NCBI GenBank assembly: GCA_964247055.1
Contig: OZ176054.1
Span: 12,276,001 to 12,340,000, forward strand
Length of the DNA: 64,000 nt
Source of the DNA: Paragordius varius
Taxonomy: Eukaryota; Nematomorpha
Reading direction: 5' to 3'
Under the pieces are notes generated by a model. It was not told the DNA's origin. It searched no databases and saw only the letters and a list, made by a program, of their open reading frames with translations. The first letter of the stretch is position 1, and each line of letters begins with the position of its first letter. The translations under genes and the position numbers were made by a program. Below, piece after piece: positions 46,540-59,084 of this stretch.

Positions 46540-49240
46540 GTTTGTGAAATATGTAGATTTTAGATTTTTTGTTTTTTTTGGTTTTGCATTGTTAATTAAT
46601 AATAATTTTAAATATTATAACATATTAACAAATACAGGTAAAAATATTTGTTGTGAAAATTTATGTAGATTTGAGATTTTTTGTTTTTTAAGTTTTAAAA
46701 TGTTAATAATAATTTTTAATTATTTTTGACATATTAATAAATACTATTTTGTTGAGAAAATTTTTGTAGATTTAAGACTTTATGTTTTTTATGTTTTGAA
46801 TTGTTATTTTATAATAATTTTAAAATATTTTTGACATATTAATGAATACAGGTAAATATATTTGGGTTTGTGAATTAAGTAGATTTTTTTGTTTTTTAGG
46901 TTTTGCACTGTTTAATATTAATAATATATTTTTGATATTTTAATAAATACATGTATTACGGTTTTCAAATTTAGTAAAATTTTTATTTTTATTGTTTTTT
47001 TATTTAACATTCTTAATTGTTATCAATTATTAAACACTTTTGAAATATTGATAAATAGAGGTAAAAATTTCGGTTTTTAATAAATTTAGTTAAATTTTAA
47101 TTATTTTTATGTTTTTTATGTTTTGTATTGTTAATATTAATAATTTTTCATTATTTTTGACATTTTAATAAATAGAGGTAAAAATTGCGGTAAATTTAGT
47201 AAAATTTTTATTTTTTTGTTTTTTTATATAATATTGTCAATTGTAATTTATTACCGAATATTTTGGACGTTTCAATAAATACAAGTAACCGGTTTTTAAA
47301 AATTTAAATTTTTAATTTTTTTTAGTTTTTTATTGCGCATTAATATATTTTTTATTTTTGATATTTTAATAAATAGCAAAAAATGCGGTTAATTTAGGAA
47401 ATTTTTTTATTGTTTTTTTATTTAACATTGTTAATTGTAATTAATTACTCAATTTTAAAATCCTAATAATTACAGGTAATTGCGGATTTTTATTAACCGA
47501 TAACTATTCTTAGTATTTGCAATAAATAATGGAGATAAAATAATAATAAAAAACAAATTTAATAAAAAGAAAGTCTTTAATTATTCTTTAACGGCTTTTT
47601 GCCTAGGCTCAAATATTGTTTACTCGAAATCGACCATATTTAAACTTTCCTTTATTAAAGTTAATATTCAACTATCATTGGATTTATTGAATTTTTATCT
47701 AACGAAATTATGGTTAAAAGTTTTATTTTATTATGTTCACACAGTTGGGATCAAAGGATATAAAAAGTAAATCATTTGTAGTCCCCTTTTAAAGGAAAGA
47801 ATGATATTATACAAATTCCCCAAAAATGTGTTTAACTCTCGTATGGCTTCTTAAGTTTTTGAAATTTGCTCCAAAACCACGCCATTTTGCATGCCGTCTC
47901 AGTTTTAAACCAACTCTACCCATAGACCTATATGAAAAAAGCGCTGAGTTAAATTCCTTTTTGCCTTTATGGGGCATATATTTGGAATCATCTTTGATAC
48001 CATCGCCTCATGGGTTATTCGAAAAAATACCTCAAAACTAAATAATTGTTATAGGATGGCGTATTTCTAGGGCATAGAGGGCCTAAATTAACGGTAATAA
48101 AAAAAAGCCTGACCTTAATTTTACCTAGTTATGGGTAATATTTCCAGCTTTTAATGAGCTCATATGGCCTCATAAATTTTCCGAAAATTAGCTCCAAAGA
48201 TACGCAATTTCTATATAGTGGCGCAGTTTTTGACGGTCCTTACCCAGGGGCAGGTATAAGAGACGCTCGATAAAAAATTTTGCCTTTTCTTAATAATTTT
48301 TAAAGGAATAGCTTCAAAAACAAAGAATATATTAATGATAGCGCATTTTTTAGGGCCTAAAGAGCCTAATTAACAGATAATTTTTAAAAAAGCGCACGGC
48401 CTAATCTTTGCTTTGTTAGGGGTAATATTTTAAGCACCTATTAAAATCATATGGCCTAATGGGTTTTCTAAAATTTAGCCGCAAGGGCACGCTATTTCGA
48501 TATGACGGGGTAGTTTTTAGCGGGTATTACTTACCCAACAGCCAATATATTGCCTTTTAACGAGAAATACCTGGAATCCTCATTTAATTTTTACGTTTTC
48601 ATACCTTGGGCAAAAAATAGATATCAAAAAATTATTTTTGTGGACTTAATTTTGAAAAAAGTGGAATTTGACGGGGTAGAGGGTAAAAAGACGGCCTATC
48701 CAAAAAAGCGAGCCGATTATGTTCGGCGTAATCTAAGAAAAGTAAAATAATTCATATTTGAAATCGAATTGTCCACCAAGTTTTCCGGAAGATAGTCCCA
48801 AAGACACGATTGTGGACTGCTGCTTTCAAAAAACCGTTTTTTACAAGGGGTGGGCTAAGCTATTGTCGGGGCATTGATTAATGATTATATTTTTTCGACA
48901 TTTGGATATGAATGGGTCTCTCGGCTTTCCGGACAGATCACAAAGCCAGCATTTTCCATTTTCAAAAAAATTTATAGATTAACTGGAATTAATTACTACA
49001 TATTTTGGACATTTTAATAAATACAGACAAAAAATTGCGGTTTTTAATAAATTTAGTAAAAAGTCTTATTTTTTCGTTTTTATATTTAACATTGTTAAAT
49101 TACTAAATATTTTTGACATTTTAATAAATCAGGTAAAAATTGCGGTAAATTTAAAAATTTCATTTTTTTGTTTTTTATTTAACATTAATAATAATTAATA
49201 ACTAAATATTTTTGACATTTTAATAAATACAGGTATTGAA
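46540..49240. repeat. Degenerate tandem array (about 110-bp unit), split by a Helitron
   Basis: Units of the form AATACAGGTAAAAATTGCGG, TTTAGTAAAATTTTTATT..., AACATTGTTAATTGTAATTA and TTTTTGACATTTTAATAA repeat many times from 46540 to 47490 and resume at 48979 directly after the Helitron. Unit length drifts around 100-120 bp. The open frames here (for example 46544-46729) are by-products of the repeat. Confidence 0.75.
47496..48978 (-). mobile_element. Non-autonomous Helitron, second copy
   Basis: The 5' terminus (A|TCTATAAATTTTTTTGAAAA on the minus strand, ending at 48978) and nearly all the interior match the element at 716-1947. The final hairpin and CTAG end are not recognisable, so the 3' boundary is approximate. 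It interrupts the tandem array. Confidence 0.7.
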
Positions 49241-49479
49241 TTTTTATATTGGTTAGGTGGTTGTTAAAATATACATAGTTAGATTTTAATAATTAATATG
49301 TCAAACATAAAACCACATGCATTTTTACCTGTATGCATAGATATCTTAACTATATTTAATATATGTGGTTATCAATGTAAAATAAAAAAATAATTTTCCT
49401 GCCGCAAACCATCGTAATTTTTTCCTGTATATATCAATGTATTAAAAACATATAGTATTTTATAACAATTAGCAAGGTT

Positions 49480-49890
49480 GAACTAAAAAATTAAAATTTT
49501 TACTAAATTTATTAAATTTTACCTGTATTTATTAAAATGTCCAAAAATTTTACTAAATTTACCGTTTTACCTATATTTGTTAATATGTAAAAAATATTTA
49601 TAATTTTTTATTAATTAACAATTCAATACTTAAAAACAGAGAAACCCAAAATCTAAACAGAGAAACCCAAAATCTAAATAAACAAACCCAAATATTTTTT
49701 CCTGTATTTATTAATATGTCAAAAACATTTAAAAAATTATTATTAATTAACAATGCAAAACCTAATAAACAAAAAAATCTAAATTCTTCATATATTTTCA
49801 AAAACCCAAATTTATTTACATGTATTTATTATTGTCAAAAATATTTAATTATTAATTAACAATTCAAAACATAAAAGACATAAACATCAA
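49480..49890. repeat. Inverted continuation of the tandem array
   Basis: The same units occur in the opposite orientation (TTTACCTGTATTTATTAAAA, TTAATTAACAATTCAAAAC), so the array reverses direction between 49240 and 49480. This is close to the symmetry axis of the large inverted duplication. Confidence 0.7.
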
Positions 49891-50089
49891 CACAATGGTA
49901 TTTGATTGCAATTAATAAATAATCGGAAAAATATAATAACGTTAAATGTGTATAACTTCAATTATTTGTTGTTTTTTACCCATATACTACTGTTTGCTAT
50001 ACGGCAATCAAAAAATGTTTACCAACATAAATGTGCATACTCTAAATATATATTATAAATGTATTGGCCTCTTGTCAAAAATACCTAGT

Positions 50090-50549
50090 TTCTGACACGT
50101 CCCGCTTTAAACGCAGCGGTCTTTTACAGTTCCATATAGAAACTATAGTCTCTCCAGAATGGAGAAAGGAGATATGTCCATGCTTAGGGATTGCTAGTTC
50201 CTAGAGCCTTTTCTTTCTTAAAGCCCCTATACGGTCTGGGCACCGTACTCGGAGTGTATTGGCCTGATAATCAATGGCCCCATCTATCGGCGTGCGTTCC
50301 TACTCCCAACAGTTTGCCAACCTTGTTGGAGGCTTGCTGTCCTGTGTCGCTTAGGTTCGACACCCGCATCTTTATATCGAGTATATAGTTAACCTTTTCG
50401 ATCGTAACCGTACCGTTTTGTAGCAGTTAAGCTCTCATACCGCCACGACTCTGAGATCCTCCAATGCCGACCCAACCCTCCCGTTGGCCGTCATGAAACC
50501 GCTGACGTTGCCCGGTGATCACCACCTGGAGGTGGGAGGATTTGACCAC
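50090..50549. mobile_element. GC-rich 460-bp insertion with 14-bp target duplication
   Basis: The direct repeat CAAAAATACCTAGT at 50076-50089 and 50550-50563 brackets a block that is strikingly GC-rich for this region. The homologous site at 60198-60211 carries the 14-mer once and no insert. The block ends in a hairpin (CCACCTGGAGGTGG) and contains AGGTTCGACACC, which resembles a polymerase III B box. There is no A-rich tail and no terminal inverted repeat. A retroposed structured RNA, SINE or piece of a LINE leader is possible; I do not recognise it. Confidence 0.75.
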
Positions 50550-51545
50550 CAAAAATACCTAGTACACCCATCAAAATAAAACTTTATTTAATTTTATTTA
50601 TACCATTCCAAACTATTTTTTTTGTTTTTTATCATGTACACATAATCGTTTTTTCATCTATATAAATCAATTTTATCTCAATTTGATAATTTCAGATAAA
50701 ATTAAATAATATTTATCTGATGTAACACACATATGGAAATAGTGATTTCATCTCTGAATTTATTTGATGATTGTACAAAAAATCGTTGTGCTAGACGCTC
50801 ATCGCCTCATCTTCATCTTTACGTTCGGAACCAAACCTAGAAGACACATAATATATCCTTATCTGTATAACACAGCCTATATCTATTATTTAAAATGTTT
50901 GGGATGCTTAATACAGTCATGTATCTTTTTTTATCAAAATTTTTTTTTTCCCTTAAATGGGTATAAATATTTGGTAAAGTATGGAAAAAACAAAAGCTCT
51001 ATGGCAATTCTTACGCTTTTTTGATGAATAAATATTGTTTATACTATAGAGCTCTTGCTTTTTCCATTCTTTTACAAATATTTACACCCATTAATTTTTG
51101 ATAATATAAAGATACATGACTGCATATTAATTTTATACACCATCATGAAATATTTTATATTTCAACAGGCTTATGTCAATGGTTAAAAATTTCTTCATTA
51201 CAATCATGAAAAAAAATGCAAAATGTTTTAGCCTTCTAATTTATGCGATCGATAGGGTAATCAGTAAGTGTTTTCAGAAGATATTTCTTAGGGCATTTAC
51301 CAGTGTTTTAATTTTTTTCTCGATTATTTATTATTTACAATACATTATCAATATATTGATGTTATTTTCAGATAAATATTATATTACTAAATAATCACTG
51401 CGTTTCTTTTACATTCATTTTAAAATAGTATTATAATTATATTTGATACCAAAGGCAGACGAATATTATTTAATCGTCTGCTTAAGAGCTTACACGGTAA
51501 GATATCTAAAATTAAGCAGAGTCCCAACTTCTGGTTAATTGGGTA

Positions 51546-51738
51546 AATAACAGTATGATACATTGCTAAAAAGTTATTAATTATTGCCAAATAGTAAATA
51601 CAACAAAAGGCAGTATTATTGGATAATAGTAGTAAAAAGTGAAAAAAATAACTATAACCCAATAATACTGCCCTTTGTTGTATTTACTATTTGGCAATAA
51701 TTAATAACTTTCTGGGTATGTATACTGTAATTTCAAAA
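51546..51738. repeat. Foldback MITE, copy 2
   Basis: Inverted arms (AGTTATTAATTATTGCCAAA ... complement) occur around a short loop, the same family as 44921-45120. Confidence 0.75.
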
Positions 51739-51982
51739 TACAGTTAATGTAGACCATTGGATTGTTAATATTTTGTATTTCTTATAAGATTTTTACGCAT
51801 ATGTGGATACATTGTTTAAATAGATTAATATGATAAAAATTTCGAATATAATTCCAATAGTAAAGTAGCTTCTCTAAAATGAGTATAGTTACAATAATGT
51901 TTTTTAAAAATTTAGAATTTTACAATTATATGACAGGGTGATTGGAGTAAATAATGGAAAAGGAAAATATGGCTTATTTTAA

Positions 51983-53485
51983 TGTGACCAGATATTTTTA
52001 ACTTTGACGCAGTACAAAATTAAAACACACTTTGTTTTTACACCATCGGTGTGGTATATTAACACAGTACAAAAAATATCCTGATGAAACAAAATATTCT
52101 GATAGGAAAATATCAGGATTATCATGGTGTCTTTGGTTTTAACCTTTATTATTAAAGAGGGTTGTTTACACTTTTGTAATAAGTGCTCCGTATAAAATTG
52201 CAAAAGGTTCGCAATTTCAAATATATTTTGTGGTGAAAACTAAATACTTTATTTCAAAAAATATCACTAAAATATAACATAAACTACATATAAAAAGCAA
52301 AGCAATCTTTTTAAAAATTTTAATAGGTGGGGTCTAAAGGTCCCAAATTTTTTGGCTCTTTTGAAACATACGTTCTCTTAAAAAACGCAAAAATCCGACA
52401 TTGTGCAATTATTTCAATATGCTATATTTTGATATCAACTAAATATATTTTTAAAAAATGCATTCGAATATTTAATTTTTAGCAAAATTTTGTTGAAGCG
52501 TATTTCATACTATTTTGAGCACGATGGAAACGATATAAAGGGTTAAGATGTTGGACCATTTATATATATAATTCAATAATGCTAAACATTTTTCTCATAA
52601 TTTTGATTAAAATATTCGTTCGTTTTCAAATTTATGTCAAATAAAAAATTTTTTTACAAAAAATCACCAAAATCCAGCAAACAAACCTTTAAAAATAAAT
52701 TCTTAACCTATAGTAATGGTAATCAAAATCAAATTATTTTGAAAAAGGGTTTATTATATCTTAAAGCGTTATCCCGTTTCCATCATGCTTTAAAATAGTT
52801 TGAAGTACGCTTCAACAAAATATCTCAAATTTGTTTATGTAAAAAAATAAGTAAACTAAATATTAAAGTTTAGGGAAAAAATTAAGTGACACACCTCCCA
52901 CCTATGAGTATGGAAACTTAAAAACTCTTAATTATTACGAAATAAAGATTATTTTGAAATCATATGCCATATATAATAAATTATAATAGTTACAGGAATA
53001 ACAAATTTCTATATAATTTTCCGTTTGATAATTATAACAAAATAAATGTGATCAAACATTTATTAAATTATCATAAATTAATGTAAATTTCGGCAGCCCT
53101 GTGTGAAAGAGCCATAAGCCTGAAACTTACGGTGGAGTCCGAGATTTATAGTTTCGCCACTGCTCGATGCAATGAAAAGCGGTTTGATCGATCCAAAATC
53201 CAATTTTATGTATAATTATAGGAGAAATAATATTAACCAATTAATAATAGGTCAATCTTAGTTTTCCCCAAAATGAACCATTTCTTTACAAATTATGGGG
53301 TTGTTTTACAGAGGGTAATATAAAAAATAATATTTCTTATGAATAAATAAAAGGTAATTAATATATATTCATAATTAATTCACTTTTTTTTCAAAAAGCG
53401 GTACAAAAGTGGGCGCAGTACAGCCGCAGTTATTTTCTAAAAATCCAGTACTGTACTGCGAAAAACAGCCTATCTGGTCACTTTA
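51983..53485. mobile_element. TIR DNA element present only in the right arm
   Basis: Inverted termini TGTGACCAGATA / TATCTGGTCAC, with a shared inner CGCAGTAC motif, lie between 11-bp direct repeats GCTTATTTTAA (51972-51982 and 53486-53496). The left arm has only one such site at about 44690, so this is a post-duplication insertion of 1.5 kb. Its interior includes a copy of the Tc1-like dispersed repeat (52240-52830). No transposase is seen. Confidence 0.75.
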
Positions 53486-54508
53486 GCTTATTTTAAGTTA
53501 AATAAAATGCGAGCATTAAATCCTATTCATAAAATATCTTAATTCATGTTTAATCAAAAAATGGTTTATTTTTTAGTCGCTGTATATCAATTGTTATGTT
53601 ATAGTTTTAAGGCTTTTTGATACATGGTAATCATTTAGCCAACTCATAGGGTTATTATTTATCAATTATAGATGAAGGCTCCTCTTCATATTTTATTTCG
53701 GTTTTTTGTCCATATAACAAAAAAATTGTCCGTATAAAAATTATGTCCGCATAATTAAATTTTTCTGCATAAAAATTTTTTAATCTTTTGATTTTAACAA
53801 TATGTCTGTTATAATATTTTATCTGTTAGTTTTATTCGTCCGGAAAATTACAAATTACTGTAAAAATCACATACCTATATTGTATTCAATTTTTTAGCAA
53901 AAAAGATGTTATTACGTGAGTAAATGTTTGTTTTTTTATTAGTTACTTTATATTTTTACTATTTATCTATTATTTTGTTTTAGAAGGGACATAAAACATT
54001 AAGGATAAGCCGTATTCGCAAAAATTTGGGCAAAAATAAATTGTTAGCATATTTTGTTAAAATTTCTTATATTAAAATTTTTTGTCGACATGCAAAATAT
54101 ATCAAAAGACCGCACGCTATCCGCAGGCCGCTTATTGACACCCCTATTTTAGATCAGGTTTAAACCAGATTTGTTATTGGTTTAGCCTGTGTTAAATATA
54201 TTATTGAATATTTAAGTTTTTCTTGTAACTGTAAAAAAGTCGGTTTGATTTAAACTTTAGAGCAAATATTGACATTTAAAACTAGCTATCTACCCCCGGA
54301 TGATACTTTTTTTTTCGAAAAACAAAAAATTAGGCCTTGATCCAAAAAGTATTCAATAATATTTGTTTAATGTCCTGTAATAATACTTTTGGACCATGCC
54401 AAATTTCAAAGAGGGAAAAATTGGGGAAATAATTTGCTATAAAAACGGGTCTTTATTAAATTACTAACACATTTAAAAATTTTATCCAAATTATTTAATT
54501 TTTTTTTA

Positions 54509-55688
54509 ATGCTGACAGCAATAATTTTACTCTTGTTTGGGTGCTGCAGTGTTTTGGCTCAAAAGCCGTCAGAATATGATATTTCCGTGGGGTATCGCTC
54601 GAAATTCTACCACAAACTTTTAAATGAATTTCTAGGCCGAGCCAATATAACTGTCAATTTTGCCTTTGGAAAATTTACTTACACAAATGTGACATACGCA
54701 GAGTTTATTGATCAAGGAATACTGCCAAAATTAAACCTGGTAGATGGCCCTTATTCAGTTTTAAAAAATGGAATCATGATAACAAAGGGAAATATATTAT
54801 ATGGTATAATTATATTTTAATTCATGTATCTTTTATTTTGAGATTTTGCCCATACACTAGTTTATGTTTTGTTAAATTCTAATTCAAATTTCTAATGTCA
54901 GAGTAGATGTTTTTTAATATTGTATTAAAATAAAAATATCTAGAGATTAGAAAACATTGCTTTTAAACAGCGAATATTGTTTTAAAAATATATTTTTGCC
55001 GATTACCAGAATATGCAGATAAAATAAGTGTCAAACCTAATCATATCAGTGGATTCGAAGCCGATATAAATGATTATTGGCAACCATATAATAAATCTTC
55101 CAATTCCCCTCCTAACATTCAATTAACCACCATGTATGGAAAACGGGTGCCCATCAAAGTGTCAAACAAAACCAAATTAAATTTTGACCTACCCGGTAAA
55201 TTTGATTATATTGGACATTTGACCCTAACAATAAATGATAAGCAAGTTAAGTTCTACACAAAAATTGATAATCCCATTCGGGATTATGTAAGTTACAATG
55301 GGCGATTTATTTATCAACAAGCATGTTCAAATCTGTTTGAGAACCAAACCTTAGCAAGATCGTGTCAATTAAGTCTAGTAAGTGGAAGTACTTTACATTC
55401 ATCTAACGGATCAATCCAAATCCATAGATTAGCGATCGATAATCAATATTTGCAATTGTATGTGAACGGTGAACATTATATCACATGGAACATAAAGACT
55501 CATGGTTTTTCATTCTTTTTTATAGAGATACATAATCCAATTTATATTTATGTTAATTTAATATTTTTACATTATAGAAATAAGGAACAAAGCTATCGGA
55601 AACTTTGGACCTTTACCCAACAGAACCATTGTGACACTAAGTATGTTGAATGATTTTTTATTAATTTAAAAATCCTCATATAAAATTT

Positions 55689-55727
<39 letters not shown>

Positions 55728-57397
55728 TGGACACAAAAATTCTCTGATGAATATATATTCTAATAGATAATATCAGGATCTCAAAGTGTTTTCGTTTATG
55801 ATCCATACATCCAAAAAATTGGACCTTTGCTTAAAAATTAAATTTAGCAAAATTTTGGTGAAGTGATTTTTATGGTATTTTGAAGCCTGATGAAAACGGT
55901 ATACAAAGACTTAAGATATTATAAAAACACCTTTTCAACTTCATTCGATAATGCAAAACATATTTACCATCTAATTTTCGATTTGAAGATTTTTTCTAAA
56001 AACACACACAGTTTTAAAAACAAATAATGTGTCATCGTCAAATTATTTTAGAAAAAGTGTTTTTTAATCGTATCAACCATACTTCAATATACCATGAAAC
56101 TCGCTTCACCAAAATTTTGCTACAAATAAAAATTCTAAGCAATATTAAAATTTTCTGGAAACTTTTTTCGATATTTACGACATTAATTATTTATCGGGCA
56201 CAGCATTTTTGCGCTTAGTTTAACTAAACCTTCCCATTTTATATGTGTCCAAAAATTTGTGTTTTTCCGACCCAACATTCTAAATTTTAAAAATCACTGT
56301 GGTGCTTTTTCTATATAATTTATTATATAATTCAATTATATTTTTTCGGAATCAAGCGTTTAGCTTCCTCCAAAAAATTTAATCAGCAAAATGTGCGACA
56401 ATTTTGCAATTTTATTCAATTAACATAAAAGATAATAATCTTATATCACTGGTAAATTCGAAAAGGAACCATGATAATCCTGTGGATTTTACTATCAGAA
56501 TGTACATTTCTTATCATGATATTTTTAAGCCCCCCATTTTGGGTTCTGTGTATACATTTAAAATACTTTTAATTAATCAAAGATAATGAGCCGAATGCAA
56601 AGGATTTTTACAATTTAAATATATTGTTTTAGCAAAGAGTACTCGAAAATATTATCAGTGTGAAGAGATTGTTAGTTTTTCAACACTGGGATGGAATGTG
56701 AAAGATGTTGAACTGCTTGGTCCTTTCTACCAATATCTGACCGAATTGGAAGCCTACATGGATAAAGATAGGTTGATAATAAATGGTTCTAAAACAGAAA
56801 TATCCAAATACTCCAAAATTTATCTGAAAAAATCAAATTCCCTCCATGAAATCAAATTGGAGCCTCAGCAGTGCAAATCTAGATCGAAAGGTTTAATTAA
56901 AGAGAATTTAGATGCACATTAACATTTGTATTATTTTGGCGCTAAACACCGTGTATAAAATTACGAAAGTGATATAATTTTTTATTACTGATTGATTACA
57001 CAAAAAACTTAACGTAAATTTTAAATTCATTTATTACACATTCAACCGAAAAGTTAAGATCAAAGCGTTTTAAAAAATCACCATTTTTTGAGTACAGTAC
57101 CCCAAATGACAAAATTGTTCCAAGATATTATTGATTGAAATGTATAATTAAATACCTAATGTTCAAAAATATATTTTAGATATTGAATGGAACAATAGTG
57201 CAGGTACCTGGGATCAAATCAAACCTTACCTCCTGCCAAATCAATATAGTACAAGGATGTCAGTGTATAATGGCAATAACTACCGTTATACAATTCAATG
57301 TAGAGCGGATAATTGTAGGAACTTGCTTTTGTCGGCCGGAGATCGTCTTGGCATTATTAATAATCAATTGATTTTAAACATAAGACCTATGGGATAG
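54509..57397 (+). CDS. Uncharacterised secreted glycoprotein, 5 exons, copy R (442 aa)
   Basis: Exons: 54509-54803, 55010-55504, 55578-55640, 56633-56890, 57180-57397. All introns are GT-AG and phase 1, and the joined frame is open from ATG to TAG. The signal peptide is MLTAIILLLFGCCSVLAQ; the mature part keeps the six cysteines of copy L and its many NxS/T sites. Only codon-level indels distinguish the copies (one codon fewer in exons 2 and 5), and both frames are intact although intron 3 contains transposon sequence. That pattern argues for selection on both. The start is chosen because it gives the signal peptide and is shared by both copies. Function unknown; probably extracellular and beta-rich. 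The last exon reads DIEWNNSAGTWDQIKPYLLP in frame after the phase-1 splice. Confidence 0.8.
55726..56370. repeat. Tc1/mariner-like repeat in intron 3 of copy R
   Basis: It begins TA|CAGTGGACACAAAAATTCTC, a Tc1/mariner-like terminus at a TA site, and shares its body with the intron 3 repeat of copy L. It was therefore present before the duplication. Confidence 0.4.
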
Positions 57398-57539
57398 ACC
57401 TTGAATTATTTGATTATTTTGTCCATCATTACATGATATTTAGTTAGAGTTTTAATCAAATAAATAAAATTAGCATCTAATCATATTAATTGTTAAAATA
57501 TATTGACGATATAGGTTTTGCGGTCGAGCGTGATTTTAT

Positions 57540-58330
57540 TATTATAGTCTATTTCTGTAACGCTATAGATCTTAATATACGCCTTCAGTTTAAGCTTGTT
57601 ATTTGCTAGTTCTCTATTGTGTTCTATATCATTTTAGGAGGACCACGTCCTCGTTTTCCTTAAAATATATCACTATCATTTTTGCAACATAATAAGATTA
57701 TATTTTTTTAATATGCCTATATCAATTTAGTCTTTTTTTGTCATATTTTCCGCCTCGATTTAATATCCGTATTTCCCGATATTTCTTCATAATCTTACTT
57801 TGATCCTGGTAGCCCACTTCCTAGCATTTTCATTTCTCTAAATGGCTTTCTTCGGATTTTTGGAAACCCGTCCGTGTACATCATTGTGGGTTAAACAACT
57901 AATATTTATCTTACCATACTGAAGTTTTCTTATTTAACCAACTGCTCTTGATAAAATTATTATCAGTTAACGAGCCATCTGAAAACTTATCATTGCCCTC
58001 AACTATTAGCACCTTTTTGACCCTTTATAACCTAACTAGTATCAACCTTCATCTCATGCTGTTGCTCCTTGAAACTAATAAATTTTATTTTTGTTTTGTT
58101 GACTTTCAGACCGCATTCGTTCAATTTCATATGCCACTTTATACTTTTTGCTTTAACTCAGCCACTGGTTCAGACATAATGAAATGATTACGTCATCTGC
58201 ATACATTTTAACCTAACCTTTGAATAGAAACTCTGGACACCTTATCAATACATTTCATAAACAGCAACGGAATAAGCGATGAGTTTTGCGAGACGGCGTA
58301 CTTTATGCTCAAGGTTCTGATAGTCCTTGA
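57540..58330 (-). pseudogene. LINE reverse-transcriptase remnant (right arm)
   Basis: Inverted counterpart of 37222-38040. The complement of GCAGATGACGTAATCATTTC marks the YADD region near 58200. Frames are broken. Confidence 0.6.
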
Positions 58331-59084
58331 CCTTCCTAAAAATTTATTCATAAGTAAAATTTATATCATATTATATTTGTTAATCATCGTGATAGTATGT
58401 ATCTTTCAACATTATAAGATAAGCAATTGAAGATACATTTCATCTTTTAGCATTAGTAACTACAAAACTCATTGTAAACGTAAATATAACTGCATTCATA
58501 TGATAAAATCTGATATCTTTTAAACTAGAATAGCACTAAACTCCACTTGAAACAATAAAAAATCATATCATAAAATTTTCTGTCAGAATATAATCAAACG
58601 AATTTTAAAGTTTTAAACATTATTATTGCGTCCCGCAAAAAGTTTGAAAATTATATTTCTACCAAATCCTAGCAAAATTGATTTAAACAATTTTTTTCCA
58701 TTCGGGAGCGACAGAAAAATGGGAGATAATGGTAATATTTCATTTTAAGAGTTGTAATAAAACATTAATGACCATGTATTTATCTGATATCACCCGCCCT
58801 TTTTTGGGTTAAAGAGCGGTGCGCAAAGACATTATGTTATTCACCTCTGCTTTAAAACATAATATATATGTATTTTTCAGTTTATCCATTTACCCGATTG
58901 ATTTTTTATAATATTTAGAATCGTTGATTTTTAATATTTTTTATGTAAAATATTTTTAACACTGTTTAAAATAATTAAACTTATTAAGTAAAAATTTCAG
59001 CGTTTAGACCGTTTCCTGTGCCCATTCAGGGACTTTTAACTTTATCTGAGGCAACATAGCAAAAGTTATCTATGTTTTAAAATT

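Larger units (their letters stand above)
49950..51740. repeat. Repeat block X, inverted copy
   Basis: The block matches in reverse complement 59085-60330 and, with a deletion, 44921-46140. It contains its own foldback (GGGTATAAATATTTGGTAAA near 50958 pairing with the sequence near 51075) and the MITE at 51546-51738. Exon-like acidic stretches (complement of 50800-50850) are conserved between copies but broken. Confidence 0.7.
50920..59075. repeat. Right arm of the large inverted duplication
   Basis: This is the reverse-complement counterpart of 36660-46140, carrying gene copy R, the LINE remnant, repeat X and a hairpin MITE. It has its own private insertion (51983-53485) and lacks the left-arm hAT. 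Confidence 0.85.

Noticed and set aside
50191-50388. 65-codon plus-strand frame as a gene
   Set aside because: It lies wholly inside the GC-rich 460-bp insertion, where low AT content lengthens chance frames.
57183-57371. MNGTIVQVPG frame (and its twin at 38221-38418) as a separate gene
   Set aside because: It is a shadow frame of exon 5 of the secreted-protein gene. The true frame (DIEWNNSAGTWDQ) follows from the phase-1 splice and is shared by both copies.
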